Origin: Nereocystis luetkeana
Taxonomy: Eukaryota > Sar > Phaeophyceae > Laminariales > Laminariaceae
NCBI GenBank assembly: GCA_031213475.1
Contig: JARUPZ010000036.1
Span: forward strand, 682,001 to 746,000
DNA length: 64,000 nucleotides
Direction: 5' to 3'
Part shown: positions 10,271 to 21,849 of the stretch, in pieces
How the letters are laid out: each line of letters opens with the position of its first letter
Numbering within the stretch: the first letter of the stretch is position 1
The notes under the pieces: model-generated
What the model was told of the DNA's origin: nothing
Database searches by the model: none
The model's input: only the letters and a program-made list of their open reading frames with translations
Program-made: the position numbers and the translations under genes

Positions 10271-12450
10271 GGGAGGAACGACTGACGAGGTGGACCCTCG
10301 GTGTCCAAAGGGCGCTGGAGGCAGGTGACGCGCTGCCTCCTTTTCCGACGGCGGTGGCGGCCCCGCCGGAGCGGACGGACTCGGCGCAGGGGGACGACCG
10401 CTTAGCAAGGGGGCAGCATGAACAGAGAGGTGCCGCTCCAGGTTCGCCAGAGAGCCGAGAGATCACAAGGGACACCGCGCTATTAATAGTAGGCCTATGT
10501 TTCTATTGCGGTGAGGACACAGAAAACTCAGATAGGAATCCAGAGGTCGACCATCTGAGGACAACCATCACTTGTGACCATGACAACGGACAGTTGGTAC
10601 ACGCCGGCTGCATGCTGGATCGTGCGGAACGCCTCGCATGTGGGCACACAGACCCGCGGCCATGCGTCGAGTGTGGCTCTAAATGGCTCGTAAGAACCCG
10701 ACCTCCCCATCCGGCAGAATTAACTGAGGACCTTCCCAGACCACGGTCGGGGGGAAGGTGGCCGGCAGTAGGAGGTGCCCTGCAGTTCGCCGAACTTCTT
10801 GGGGAGGAGGGCACCCAGCTGGTACCGGCCAGTTATGTGACAACTGGTCATCACCACACGTTCGAGCACATGGTGAGAACCCATGGAAGGAGCCCAACCT
10901 TTTTGTTCCTGCTGAGCTCCCTGTTCAGCGATGCCCTGGGCATGCCTCGAGCAGCTTACCTCGAGTTCCCCCCCCGCGCGAGGGAATGGCAAGCGGCCGC
11001 CGCCGACTACCGTGAGCGTCTTGCCGCGCACGCCATCCGACCAAGGGATATCATGCTCCGACTCCCAAATCGGAGGATCTACATCTCACCACAAGCCCAA
11101 GAGTTTCTGGCAGGCCTCCATGCCGAATGGGAGGAACGCCTGACTAGGTGGACCCTCGGGGTCCGAAATGCATTGGAGGCAGGTGACGTGGTGCCTCCTT
11201 TTCCGACGGCAGTGGCAGACACGCCAGGAGGGGCGGGTCAGGCGCTGGAGAGCGAGCCGTTAATAGGGGGGTATAACGATCAAGGCGGCACTGCTGGAAA
11301 TGCCACAGAGAACCGTCAGGCCGCGGAGAACAGGGACGCTACGTCAGCGGGACAAGTGGGGACCCCCCGGACAACATCCAGCACAGCCCTGGCCAGGTGA
11401 GCCCTCGGGGTACTAAACGTACGGGAAGCAGGTGATGCGCTATCTCCTCTTCCGACGGCAGAGTGGACCCCCGGGGCCCAAAATGCGTTGGAGGCAGGGG
11501 GCGATTAGCCTCCTTTTCCGAAGGCGGCGGTGTCCACAACGGAGGGAACGGTCCCGGCGGCGGAGAGCGGTCCGCAAACGAGGGGGCAGGTGGAGCAAGG
11601 AGGAGCTGCTGGGAGTGCCGTAGAAAGCCGTCACACCGAGGGGGGTAGGGATGCCGCGCTAGCGGGACAAGTGGAGATCCCTCAGGCAAGGCCCAGTACC
11701 GTCTCTGCAACATTTACGGTGGCAACGTCCCCTAGATCAACTGGAAGCGAATCGCCCTCGCGCGAGGGCGGCCAAGGTGGAATAGAGGCAAATGTTGGAG
11801 GTTCCTGTCCAAGTGCTGCGCGGCCTCTGCCCCCGGCGGCCGAAACGACACCACCGGGAGGAGAAGCCCTGGCGTCGGAGGGCGACTCGCGGATAGGGGG
11901 GCAAGTGGATCAGAGAAATGCTGTTGTAGTAGCGATGGCAAACCTTCAAACAGCCAGAGACAGGGATGTCACGCCATCGGGACGCTTGGGGGTCCCCCTG
12001 ACACCATCCGGCGCCACCCCAGCAACGGCTGGGACTATTTCCTCACTGGACTATGTGCTTTGGGCGATGGCCCAATAGGGAGAGGCCGAAGCGGGAAATA
12101 TGGCTACAATACGCGCCGCTGCAGAGATCGTTAGGCACGGCGCAGCCAGGGAGGGGGGGGGCACAGGAGGCGGACGAGGTCGACCGCGAGGGTCTAGGAG
12201 GGGGTCACGAGCGACAAGCACTGGGAGAGAGGCCGTCACGAACCGGGGAAGAATCCCTCGACCCGGCGGCAGTGAGCCACCCTCGGTTCCTGAACCGAGA
12301 GGGGGCAGCGAGTCGCCCCCGACGCCCGGATCGAGAGGGGGCAGCGAGCTTCGTTCGGATCCTGGATCGAGAGGGGGAGGTGGCGAAGAGAGAGAACTCC
12401 CCAGGGAAGGAGAAGGTAGCGAGGGGGAGGATCAGCATCGGGGGGCGTAG
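10271..12450 (+). pseudogene. Retrotransposon 5' ORF, part 3: repeat unit B and linker repeats
   Basis: In frame 1, unit B starts at 10498 (CFYC, then LVHAGCMLDRAERLACGH, then CVECGSKW to 10674), followed by the second SYVTTGHHHTFEHMV block near 10830 and AEWEERLTRWTLGV near 11130. After it a linker phrase (ALEAGDxxPPFPTAV) recurs in progressively eroded form near 10312, 11173, 11425 and 11485, so the linker itself has been tandemly copied. In-frame stops occur at 11398, about 11505 and 12076. The rest to 12450 is Gly/Ser/Pro/Arg-rich and probably disordered. Confidence 0.6.
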
Positions 12451-12862
12451 GGCGACTCCGTGCATCCATTGGCACCAGTCAAGACGGCGTGATGTGCGGG
12501 GGATGCCGAGCGGCAGTTGCTCGGGGGCACGGGGTGGTAGGGCAGCCGTGTGGAAACCAGCACGTTATGCACGCGCGGTGTGTGGTGGAAGCTATTCGAA
12601 GGAGTGGGTCACACGCACAACTCATTTGCGCTACACGAGGGTGCACAGCCCGCCATGGGAGACGGGAATCACTGGAGGCAGCAGTTCAGGCTGATCCTGG
12701 ACTCCGTGTTACGGTCGCAGGACTTGGAGGAAGGCCGGACAACAACTACGATGAACGGGGGGAAGAGCTTTGCTACCCGTGGGACCAGAATTCGTTAGGA
12801 ATAGCAGGGCCACTCGATGATGTTTCTCTCGAGCATCTCCAACAACGTTTATCCCCGTTGTT
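12451..12862 (+). pseudogene. Retrotransposon Cys/His module 6 and bridge to RT
   Basis: In frame 0 the sequence reads VMCGGCRAAVARGHGVV, then CGNQHVMHARCVVEAI, then ICATRGCTARHG (12495-12650). This is again a Cys-x2-Cys ... Cys ... His-x2-His/Cys pattern, matching modules 4 and 5 in layout though poorly in sequence. It continues to a helix-like LEHLQQRLSPLL at about 12830, after which a frame change near 12862 leads into the RT frame. Confidence 0.55.
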
Positions 12863-15800
12863 AAGGTGCAGTCGGGGCTACCTGCGGTCCACGCCAAGCT
12901 TCTCACCCACGTGCTCGGTCTCCTGAACCACGCCCTCGGAGCGCATCGGCCAAACAGACACTCCGAGACGCCGAGTTCGCTCCTCGAGGCCATCAAGCTG
13001 TGGTACATAGTGCCAGCACTGCTACACTCGCAGGACAGCCGCGTGAAGCGACACGAGAGATTCGCGTCCGTCGAACGTGGTGACATCACGCTTATTCTCC
13101 CGTGGTTGATGAAGTACACCAGTCGAGCATCGACACGGCGCAGGGGCCCAACCTACGAAGCCACAGACGCGGCCAAGTACGAGAGAGCGTCGTCAGCCTG
13201 TCGCCACTCGGGCGGGGTGTCAGCGGCAGCACGCGGTCTTCTCGCGAAAGCTCGAGCGCCCGGCGGCGAGGTGACATGGGAGCGGGTGAAAACCAAATTC
13301 CCGGGGGAAGACCGTGCCTCCATCTCCGAATCGGTAGTGGCAGAGGTGACAGCAAGCTCCACGGAACCGGAGGAAGGGAGTGTTCCCAACTGGCATCCAG
13401 AGCAAGAGTTCGATTCGCAGGTGGCCCTCGACGTCATCAACTCCCGAAATGCGTTATCAGGCGCGGGGAGTGACGGTTTACGCTTCTCACACCTGCAGTC
13501 GATCATCAGGACCGGCTTCGGTCGCGAGAAGTTTGGAGCTAGCATCGAGGCCCTTTGGAGGCGGATCTTCGACGACCCCGGTGCATTCCCGCCGGAATTC
13601 TGGCAGCTCTTCTTGCAGTCCAACCTCACTGCCTTGGGGGGAAAATGTCGCCCCATATGTGTAGGTATGACATGGAGACGTCTTCTCGCAGCTGGGACGG
13701 TGCGGCAGTGGCGGCCACGGCTGGAAGAGATTAATCGTGAGGCAAGGCAGTTTGGGGTAGGGGTTCGAGGGGGGGTGGAGCAGGTAGCTCTACGCGCCCG
13801 GGTGCGCCATGAGGCAAGAGACTGGCCCATCCTAACTGACTGTTCCAACGCCTTCAATACTGTAAAGTGGACGGCAGTACTTGCCGAGGCGGCCACTTGC
13901 GTGCCTGCGCTCACGCCGATCATTGTTAAATGCTACGGCGAGAGGCCCGCCCCTACGTTCTTCCAGATGGATTCAGGGGAACAGCGTAAAATTGACTGTT
14001 CCAGTGGAGTGCAGCAAGGGGATGCCATGGGCCCGACGCTGTTCTGCATGCCACTGCTGTCAATACTCAAGCGGGTCCGTGAGGAGTTCGAACCCCGGGG
14101 TGTTGAAGCATTTGTCTACCTCGATGACATCAGCATCGGTATGTCAGAGATCACACCGGACACGGTGAGAGTAGTGCCCTTTCTCCAGCACGAGCTGTGC
14201 GAAGTAGGCATTGCCTTTAACCCCAGAAAGACGGTTGCTTTGCCTCCAAAAGGGCATGTGCCTACGTCGGAAGAGATAGCACTTCTGAGGGGCATAGGTG
14301 TTCGCATTGCGGAAAGAGGTGGGGTAAAGGTGGTTGGCGTGCCCATAGGCACTGATGCATTCGCGGTGAACAGCGCCGTGGAGATAGTCCGAGATGGGGG
14401 AGCAGAGCAACTCGCGCGCATCCTGCCGCGCATGCCGGACAAACAGTCGGCGAACCTCATCGCCACCAGTTCAATGGTGCAGCGGACCTCCTACATTGAG
14501 CGGGTAATGGACCCGGAGCTGTCACTACCCGCGTGTCATCGGGCAGACACTAGCGCAATGTGGATGCTCGAGCGCCTTTTCGAGCTTCCAGGGACAGCGG
14601 ACGAATCGCCGTTCTTTGCGGACGGATGCCCGGCGAACCGGTTGACGCTACAGCCCCACCAGAAAGCGCAGGCGAGCCTCTCCACAGGGGCCGGGGGGTT
14701 TGGACTGTCGTCGGCTGAATCAAGGGGAATGTCAGCGTCCATCGGGAGCTTAGTGGCGACGGTGCCAGAGGTCCTCGCTGACCTCTCCGGTCCATTAGGG
14801 AAAAAAGTCCGAAGGGAGTTGCCCAATTCGGACCTCGTTCGCCGCATATGGAGCAGCGTCAGGGACCTTCGCGATATCCATGGGGTATCGGAGGAGGCAA
14901 TGGCAAACGTAATCCCGGAAAGTTGGCGGAACAGGGCGTTCCGCGCAAACGAGGAAGGAGGGACAGAACAGTATGATGTGGAGGTACTGCCGGCGCATGA
15001 CGCCCTAACAATCAGCTCCCACAAGGCGCAGTACAAGCTGGGGCTGCAGATCAACCGGGTACGGTACCAACGGTACGTTGCTTCTCTGGGCCAGCTCCCC
15101 AAGGTAGCAGGCCCGTCGGATCGGGACGACGTGTTCGGGGGGACGGAAACCAGAGGTCTTGCCAAGGCTCGGCAACGGAGCCTATCGGGACCAGGCGCTG
15201 TCGCCTGTTTGCGTGCAAGGCCTGTGGACACGGCACGTATCATACCGGCTTCTGAGTTCGTGTCTATGGGACGGCACTTCCTGGGAATGGAGGAGCCCAT
15301 AGCGGCGAGGTGCCCCTGCTGCGAAGCGACGGATGTCGCCACACGTCACGCGCGCAAATGCCACCGAGCAGGCGCGCAGGTTAACCAGCATCAGCCGCTA
15401 GTCCACGCACTGTCTCGCACCTTTAAGCGGTTGTCCATCCGCCATCAAATGGAAAGCGGAGCGCCCTTCAAACGCCAACAGAAACCTCCGCATGGACATA
15501 GTGATCGAGAGGGGAGGCCTCCGAGACGCTACGTCGTCAGAGTACCGCAACAAGGCGATACTCCTCGACATCACGCATGCAGACCCCCAAGCGAGGGTCC
15601 ACATGCGGGCTGGCAGCGCTGATCGAGACGGATCAGCCGCCTCCACTTCTGAGGCGCGAAAGCGCAACCACTACGCCCTTGCAGGACAAGTGTCCTTCGA
15701 CGAGCGCAGCTATAAACTTGTCACCCTCGCGGTGGAAAGATTTGGACGCCTCGGGAAGGAAGGTAGCGATTTCATCGACCAGCTGGCGGCGAGCATCGTT

Positions 15801-16010
15801 GGAGGAACGGACGGGGGATCTTTAGCAAGAAAAGGGGTTTGTAAGGAGCACCTTTTCCAGGTCATATCGGTGACTACCCAGGTCGCGATCTCGCGCAGAG
15901 TGCAGCGATATAAGCTCGCCCTGCGAGACCGCCATGCCGCCAGGGGGGGAAGGGAGGAGGAGGAAGGACTACTTCCCATGGCGTGGGGGTGGAATGTAGA
16001 TGCGGAGTAG
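12863..16010 (+). pseudogene. Reverse transcriptase with C-terminal RLE-like domain
   Basis: The frame is open from 12863 to 15622, then continues in the next frame to 16010. Recognisable pieces in order: RT motif region with GSDGLRFSHLQ (about 13470) and CRPICVGMTWRRLL (about 13650); active-site motif A as DCSNAFN at 13838; GVQQGDAMGPTLF (about 14010); catalytic YLDD at 14117-14128. A long thumb/linker follows, then a CCHC cluster CPCCEATDVATRHARKC at 15311. The C-terminus has RMDIVI (about 15489) and LLDITHADP with Asp at 15567, spaced like the Asp pairs of PD-(D/E)XK nucleases in R2-type elements. A one-base excess near 15475, relative to the second copy, separates RT from nuclease: either mutation or programmed frameshift. 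The nuclease label is inference. Confidence 0.75.
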
Positions 16011-16290
16011 GACGCATGGCGTATAGATACATAGTAGGTTAAATATCTCGGTAAATGGTGGGGGTGCATATTCAAGTGAGTATACGCAGGGAAGGAGAAT
16101 TGGTTAGATGAACTTAGTGGTATTCGATGAATTATGTCAGCTTTTTCATTTTGAATGAATAACGCCCTGCACATTGTCAGAAGGAAAATAATAATAAATA
16201 CATGTATGTACATACCGCGGGATGCTACGCAATAAATAACATAGCACGGAATAAAGAGAGTACTGGAGGTATATGGAACGCAACGCCTCC
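16011..16290 (+). other. 3' UTR of the RING-RT element
   Basis: AT-rich sequence follows the TAG near 16008, with three AATAAA words at about 16193, 16233 and 16251. It runs into the start of homology of the second copy near 16300. Confidence 0.45.
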
Positions 16291-19200
16291 CTCCCAACAG
16301 CTAGCTGCGAGACGATTTCCCTTTTTCCGTACCCATTTTATCCAAAACACCGGCCGAACCGGAACTCGGTGACGCCTAATTCGCTCCTGCGGGCGATAAA
16401 CTTCTGGTATCTCATGCCAGCCCTGCTCCACTCACCGGACGGCCGAATAAAGAGGCCAACGAGGTTCACGCGTGCTCCTGCTCCCATGGCTGATAGCGTA
16501 CACCAGGAGAGGGGACTTGAGACAACGGGATGCCGCCCAGGAAACTTCAGACGAGGCGAAGCTTGAACGAGCGTCGTCGGCGTATTGCCACACAAGAGGG
16601 GTCAAAGTGGCAGCACTCAACCTTCTGGCAGAGCCACGATCAGCGGAGAACGAGAATACTTGGAACACATTGGTAGCCAAGTTCCTCCGACGTGTCCGCG
16701 GCGGCGACTGCTGCAGTCCTGCGAGCGTCACCGACGTGGAAAACGGTAAATCCCCCCTGTGGCACCCTGACGATGAGTACACCTCCGAGGTGCTCTTCGA
16801 CGTCACCTGCTCCCGAAGCGCCCTCTCAGGCCCCGGAAACGACGGTCTAAGATTTTTTCATCTACAATCCACCATCCACACCGACATCGGTAAAGAGGAG
16901 TCTGGAAGGGGTATGACAGCCTTCCGGCGGAGAATCGTCGACGAGCCGCACGCGCTCCCGCCAGAGTTCTGGCGGCTCTTCTTGCAGTCGAGCCTCTCTG
17001 CGTTGGGGGAAAAGTGCCGGCCGGTTTGCGTGGGCATGATATGGAGGAGGCTCATCACCGCTGGGGCTATTCGACAGTGACGGCCGCGGTTGGAGGAGGT
17101 AAACCGAGAGGTGAGGCAGGGTGAGGTCGCCGTACCCGGCGGAGTGGAGCATGTTGGATTGAGGGCGAGGGTGCTACACGAGACGGGCAACTGATTCGTT
17201 CTCACGGAATGCTCTAACACCTTCCACGCCGTGAAAAGGACGGCGGTGATAGAATAGGTGACAAACTGCGTGCCAGCGCTCACGCCTTTAATGGCCAAGT
17301 GTTACGGCACAAGACCAGCCGACGTGTTTTTCCGGATGGACTCAGGGAGACCAGGACGATCGCTTGCTCCAGCGGTGTCCAGCAAGGGACCCCAATTGAT
17401 CAGCAATGTTCTGCCTGTGGCGTTGCGACCGGGGCCAAAGCGATTCAGGCAGGAATTCGAGGGAGAAGGAGTGGACTTGCGTAAGTGGACGATGCCTCTC
17501 TCCGCTTTACGTAGATCACGACCAACACGGTTAGAGCATTGAGGCGTTCTACGATAGAGGTTCACCCTCAATTTTCTGAGATTCATCACTTAAGGAGCTT
17601 CATACTTCACCCAAACTCTAACCTCCGCAAAAATCAAATTGCATCGCAATGAATACCCCCATGGCTCGAGTACTCAATGACTACATTTTTCGAAACAAGT
17701 TTGGCGATACGACGATTTAGGGTTTTAGAAACGCCGTCATTCAGAAAATATTTGAACGGAAACATGCTACCTCTACCGTAGAACGCGTCCATTCGCCTTC
17801 CTCCGGCGAGAGCTAGATGCCATCGCGATTGTGGTCAACGCCGCCGAAACAGTGGCACGAGCACCCAAAGGGCACGTCCCGACGGCGGAGGAGATTTAGC
17901 TCCTTGAAAGCGTTGAGGTCAGCATCGCAGACGAAGGAGGGGTGACGGTGGTGGGTGTCCCGATCGGCACAGAAGAATACATGCGGGGGCGAGCAATGGA
18001 GGTAGTGGGAGACGAGGGCGCGGACCGCCTTGAGAGCTGCCTCGCTAGCATGCCCGACAAACAAGCAGCGGTCCTCATCGCCGTCGAATCTCTCGGGCAA
18101 CGGGCGAGCTACCTCGAAAGGCCTCTGGACCCGCGGCTGTCCCGTGAAGTATGTAGACGGGCAGACAATGGGGCGCAGTGGGCGTACGACAAAGCCCTCG
18201 AGCTACCGGGAGCGGCGGAGGCACAGTCGTTTTTCCAGGAGGGTTGCCCGGATAGTCGGCTGACTCTCAAACCTTACCAGCAGGCCCAAGCACGCCTTTC
18301 TACGGGAGCGAGAGGGTTAGGGCTGCCGTCGACAGAAGCGAGGAGAATGTCGGCTTCCATTGGGAGCATGGTGGGGACCTTGCCGGAGGTTCTGGCAGAC
18401 CTCACAGACCCGTTAGAAAATAAATTGAGGAGGGGGCTCCCAGAATCGAGCATCATTGGTCAGTTGGGAGGCAGCTTGCGGAGATTCGGGACACATGGGG
18501 AGTGGCGAAGGAAGCGATGACGGGCAATCGTCCCCGAATCAGGGCTGGAATGGGGTCTAGGCGCAGAGGGGTACCAGGCCCCAAGACCACCACAGGCCGA
18601 CATGGTGGCTGCGCACGACGCCGTAACCACTATTTCACGCAAAGCCCAGAAGAAGTTGGGCAAGCTGGTGAATCAAGGTCGGCACACTGCCCACACTGCT
18701 TCGCTGGAAGAGCTTCCGGAGACGGCACGCCCCCCCCGGACCGGGCGACCCGATGGGTGGGGCCGAGACCAAAGCCTTCGCCAAGGCTCACTATAGGAGT
18801 CTACAGGGGGCAGGAGCCACGGCATGCCTTCGGGCGAGACCAACGGACTCACTCCGTGTCATACCCGCAGCAGAGGTCGTGGGCATGGGAAGGGGTTTCA
18901 TGGGAATCGAGAAACACGTGGTAGTGAGGTGCCCCTGCTGCGATGCAGTTGACGTGGACACCCGCCACGCTTGCGTCTGTCCCAGACCAGGGGCGCAGGT
19001 AAATCAGCACCAAAATCGTTTGTCCACGCGATGTCCCGTACGTTGAAGCGGCTAAAAATTCGACACCAAGTGGAGAGCGGCGAACTGCTCACCGCAAACC
19101 GAAATCTGCGGATGGACATTGTCGTCAGGAGAGATGGTCTCCGGGACGATCCTAACAGGGAGCTTACGTAGAAGTCCATCCTGTTGGACGTCATCTATGC

Positions 19201-19700
19201 GGATCCTCGAGCGCAGATACACCTCCGAGGAGGCAGTGCTGATCACCATGGACCAGCTGCCTCTCTATCTCCGGGGCGCGCAAGCGCCAACACCACGCTC
19301 GTCCGAGACATGTGTCCTTTGACGAACGGAGTCACAAACTTGCCACTTTAGAGGTGGAAAGCTTTGGGCGTCTCGGGGTAGAGGCAGTAAGTTCATCGAA
19401 CAGCCGGCAGCTAGTGTCGTGGGGGGGAGGGATGGTGGGTCGATGGGAAGGAAAGGATTGGTGAAGGAACGCCTACTTCAAATCGTCTCGGTGACTATAC
19501 ACAGGTCGCCATTTCGAGGAGGGTGTCGCGCTTCAAACTCCAGCTTAGGGACCGCCAGGAAACGAAAAGGAGCAAGGCGAGGGGGATGACAGACCCACAC
19601 CGGTGGCGTGGGGATTTGATAATAGAACGTAACGAGCAGATAACCTTATTGAGACGGAGGAGGAAGCACAGGGACAACAAATGGAGTATGATAATCGTAG
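16291..19700 (+). pseudogene. Second, 5'-truncated and decayed RT copy
   Basis: Homology to the first element begins at its RPNRxS..P.SLL segment and continues in order through the RT: LSGPGNDGLRFFHLQ at 16828, CRPVCVGMIWRRL at 17022, an eroded motif A near 17205, ending like copy 1 near 19600. The catalytic YLDD region is lost and many stops and frame changes are present. The CCHC cluster survives as CPCCDAVDVDTRHAC at about 18930, and RMDIVV at about 19110 marks the nuclease region. The RING array is absent, as expected for 5' truncation at reverse transcription. A MITE is inserted at 17543-17790. Divergence from copy 1 suggests a related subfamily, not a recent duplicate. Confidence 0.75.
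17543..17790. repeat. About 248-bp MITE (GTTCTACGATAGAGGT family), copy 1
   Basis: Terminal inverted repeats GGCGTTCTACGATAGAGGT and its complement ACCTCTACCGTAGAACGCG. It is inserted inside the second RT copy: flanking codons match the uninterrupted first copy near 14165. Copies 2 and 3 are at 33824-34068 and 36725-36957. There is no coding capacity. Confidence 0.85.
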
Positions 19701-19739
19701 ACAAAGCATAGCGGGAGACACAAGGTAGCTATTAATAGA

Positions 19740-19895
19740 GACCTTGTGCATAGGTTTCCTTTGTTCCCGCGGTTTTCTCCTTCCAGGAATGTTTTGAGTG
19801 ATCAACGTTGAAGTGTGAAGGTGTTACCTACTGAGCTATAGGGGTAAAAGACCGATCGATTACCCAGCCCAGGGTATAATCCTTATAACAGAAGC
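19740..19895 (-). repeat. TRIM-like LTR plus internal fragment, minus strand
   Basis: On the minus strand it starts TGTTATAAGGATTATACCC (compare 7046), contains an excellent tRNA box-A match (ATAGCTCAGTAGGTAAC), and continues into TTGATCACTC sequence shared with about 3890-3960. Confidence 0.5.
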
Positions 19896-21236
19896 TCATG
19901 CTGCACATATTGTCGGATGGCAAACACAATAATGAGAAATTAGGGGGGGATACAAGATACACTGCTGCGACAGACGACGGGTGGGGCAGCAAACGTAACG
20001 GCGAGCTTCATTATGAATTGAATGGTGTCACAATGTGTGGGGGCCTTGGCGAGATCTCGTCGAGATCCCAGTTCCTGCGTACAGCGAGCGGTATCTTCGT
20101 CTCTGTACATTGATACCTGGTACGAATAAAAAAAACAACGCAGGCAGCTACTCGCAGTGAGATCGAGGATTTATTTGGTCGAAACTCATCATCTTTTTTT
20201 GCAAGCTTTGTGTGATACTTCGATCGCGCGTACTACGAGAGTTATATGTGGCTTCATGTGATAATTACAGTCGGTAGATGACGAAGAAGACAAATTCTAA
20301 AAAGCTAGCTTTATGTAAATGTTGTGAGACAAACAGACGCACATCGCTCGACGTGCCATTCTCCCTGTCGTGGAGAGGATCATTTATTTGACATACCCGG
20401 TACGTACGTATTGTATGTGTTATGTGGGAGCGTGTGTGTTGTTCACATTGAATTTTGAAACCGTTGTTTTTCACGTCAACATACACACACAGCAGTCACA
20501 CAGTACACACACCCACAGCACAAATAACCACACACAGCAGCAGAGCAGTGTCTGAGCCGATTCTTCAATCCTTGAGAGATATAATATAAGTTCTTCTGTG
20601 GCCACAAAACTTCGACACAGCACAGACACTACATTGTAGTAATAAGGAGAGTGGACAGCGGGAGCAGTGCAATATGCCATGTTGATCGTACTGATACCAC
20701 ACAGGAAGGAACGTACATACCAGGTACCTGGTACCAGCTATTAATATTAATAGTACTACATTCATACACATTCTATGTATAAAAGAGAGAAAAATAAAAA
20801 ACGATTGAAACAAAAAAATATTATCGGAAAAAACAGAAAAAACGAAAAAAAAGTAAAAGTGTTGTGCCCCCCATCGAAGGAGATTGACGATCGAGAATGC
20901 ACCGGCCTACGAACGTAGAACCTACAGACCCACACACCGCAAGAGTCTTCAATCTGCATGTGAAATAGAAAGTGGAAAAATAATCAACCCAAAAAATAAG
21001 ATGAGAACAACAAACAGAAAAAAAATGAAAAAATACAGATAGAAACAGAAAAATGAACCTGCAATACAAGAACTAGAACGCCTCCAGCAGGGGAACGGGG
21101 ACATTAGTTGGCAACCCAGCTGGTACACTGCAGACTGGAGCACCAGCACAGCAGGAGACACTCCCCACGCTGGCAGCCGGCAGCGAGAGAAGAGAGTTGG
21201 GTTGACCTGCCTAGCTTGCCCTTGACGCTGCGCAAC
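19896..21236. other. Non-coding flank upstream of SUGP1
   Basis: AT-rich sequence. About 20490-20690 is a diverged minus-strand LINE tail (CCGATTCTTCAATCC, then GTGGCCACAAAACTTCG). A double TATTAATATTAATA lies at 20739-20752 beside CCAGGTACCTGG. It probably contains the promoter and 5' UTR of the gene starting near 21237, but no core motif can be supported. Confidence 0.4.
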
Positions 21237-21849
21237 ATGCTGGTCACTGGAGATAGTGGGGCGCCGCCGCCACCTCCACCGCCCCGCGAACCAGTCGGCG
21301 ATGGCGCCTCGTCGAACAGAACCCCACTCCTGCCCACCCCTCCACCCCCCTCCAGGCCGACGGCAACAATGCCACCGCCGCCGCCGCCCGGTCCACGAGG
21401 GGCACGAGGACCCCCTCCACCTCCTCCTCGAGGTCCACCGCTCCTAGCGACACCCCCCACCGCGAGCCCCACGCCACCGAAGCTGCCTGGCGCAACGGCG
21501 CAGCCTGAGACCTCTCTCCGGGCGTGTGAGCAAACGCCAAGCACGCCAGCGGCACCGGCTGCCTTGACTTCCCCTGCTGTCGCTGGTGCGCCGCCGCCGC
21601 CGCCGCGCCGCCCAGCGCTGCCTGGTGGCGACGAGCCAGGAGGAGGATTGGCGGATCAGCAGGGCCCACCACCGCCTCCCCCCAGGAACATATTGCGGAC
21701 GCAGCAGGAGCAGTTACCTAGCGATGAGGCTGACGCTGCACCTCCGCCGCCTCCTCCTCCCCCGAGGAAATTGTCAGCGGGTGAGCGGAGGGAGGTGGTG
21801 GGGGCGACCAAGGATGGATCGGCTGCTGCATCAGGTCCGCCATCATCAG
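21237..21849 (+). CDS. SUGP1: SUGP1 proposed exon 1 (proline-rich)
   Basis: The ATG at 21237 opens a frame of PPPPPP blocks (at least six) separated by Arg/Gly/Ser/Thr, ending at a strong donor CAG|GTGAGA in phase 1. Phase fits exon 2. Poly-proline stretches could bind WW, SH3 or profilin-type domains. It could instead be a separate gene; linkage to SUGP1 rests only on phase and order. Confidence 0.5.

Larger units (their letters stand above)
7758..16290 (+). mobile_element. Non-LTR retrotransposon with RING-like array and RLE-type RT
   Basis: One plus-strand element comprises a Pro/Thr/Ser-rich, Cys/His-module-rich 5' region (7758-12860), a reverse transcriptase with C-terminal CCHC and restriction-like endonuclease region (12863-16010), and a 3' UTR with AATAAA words at about 16193, 16233 and 16251. 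No LTRs, APE-type endonuclease or RNase H are visible, which together with the YLDD box and the C-terminal nuclease region points to the RLE-bearing non-LTR group (R2/NeSL-like in architecture). At least six frame breaks and three in-frame stops show this copy is decayed, yet the RT frame stays open for 918 codons, so decay is not very old. The boundaries are approximate: the 5' end is set at the first ATG and the 3' end where the second copy begins. Confidence 0.75.

Noticed and set aside
12100-12450. Separate Gly/Arg-rich gene starting MATIRAAAEIVRHG
   Set aside because: It is the continuation in the same frame of the retrotransposon 5' ORF after a stop at 12076; no independent evidence for a gene.
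13153-13923. 256-codon open frame antisense to the RT
   Set aside because: Mirror of the well-supported RT frame in GC-rich coding sequence.
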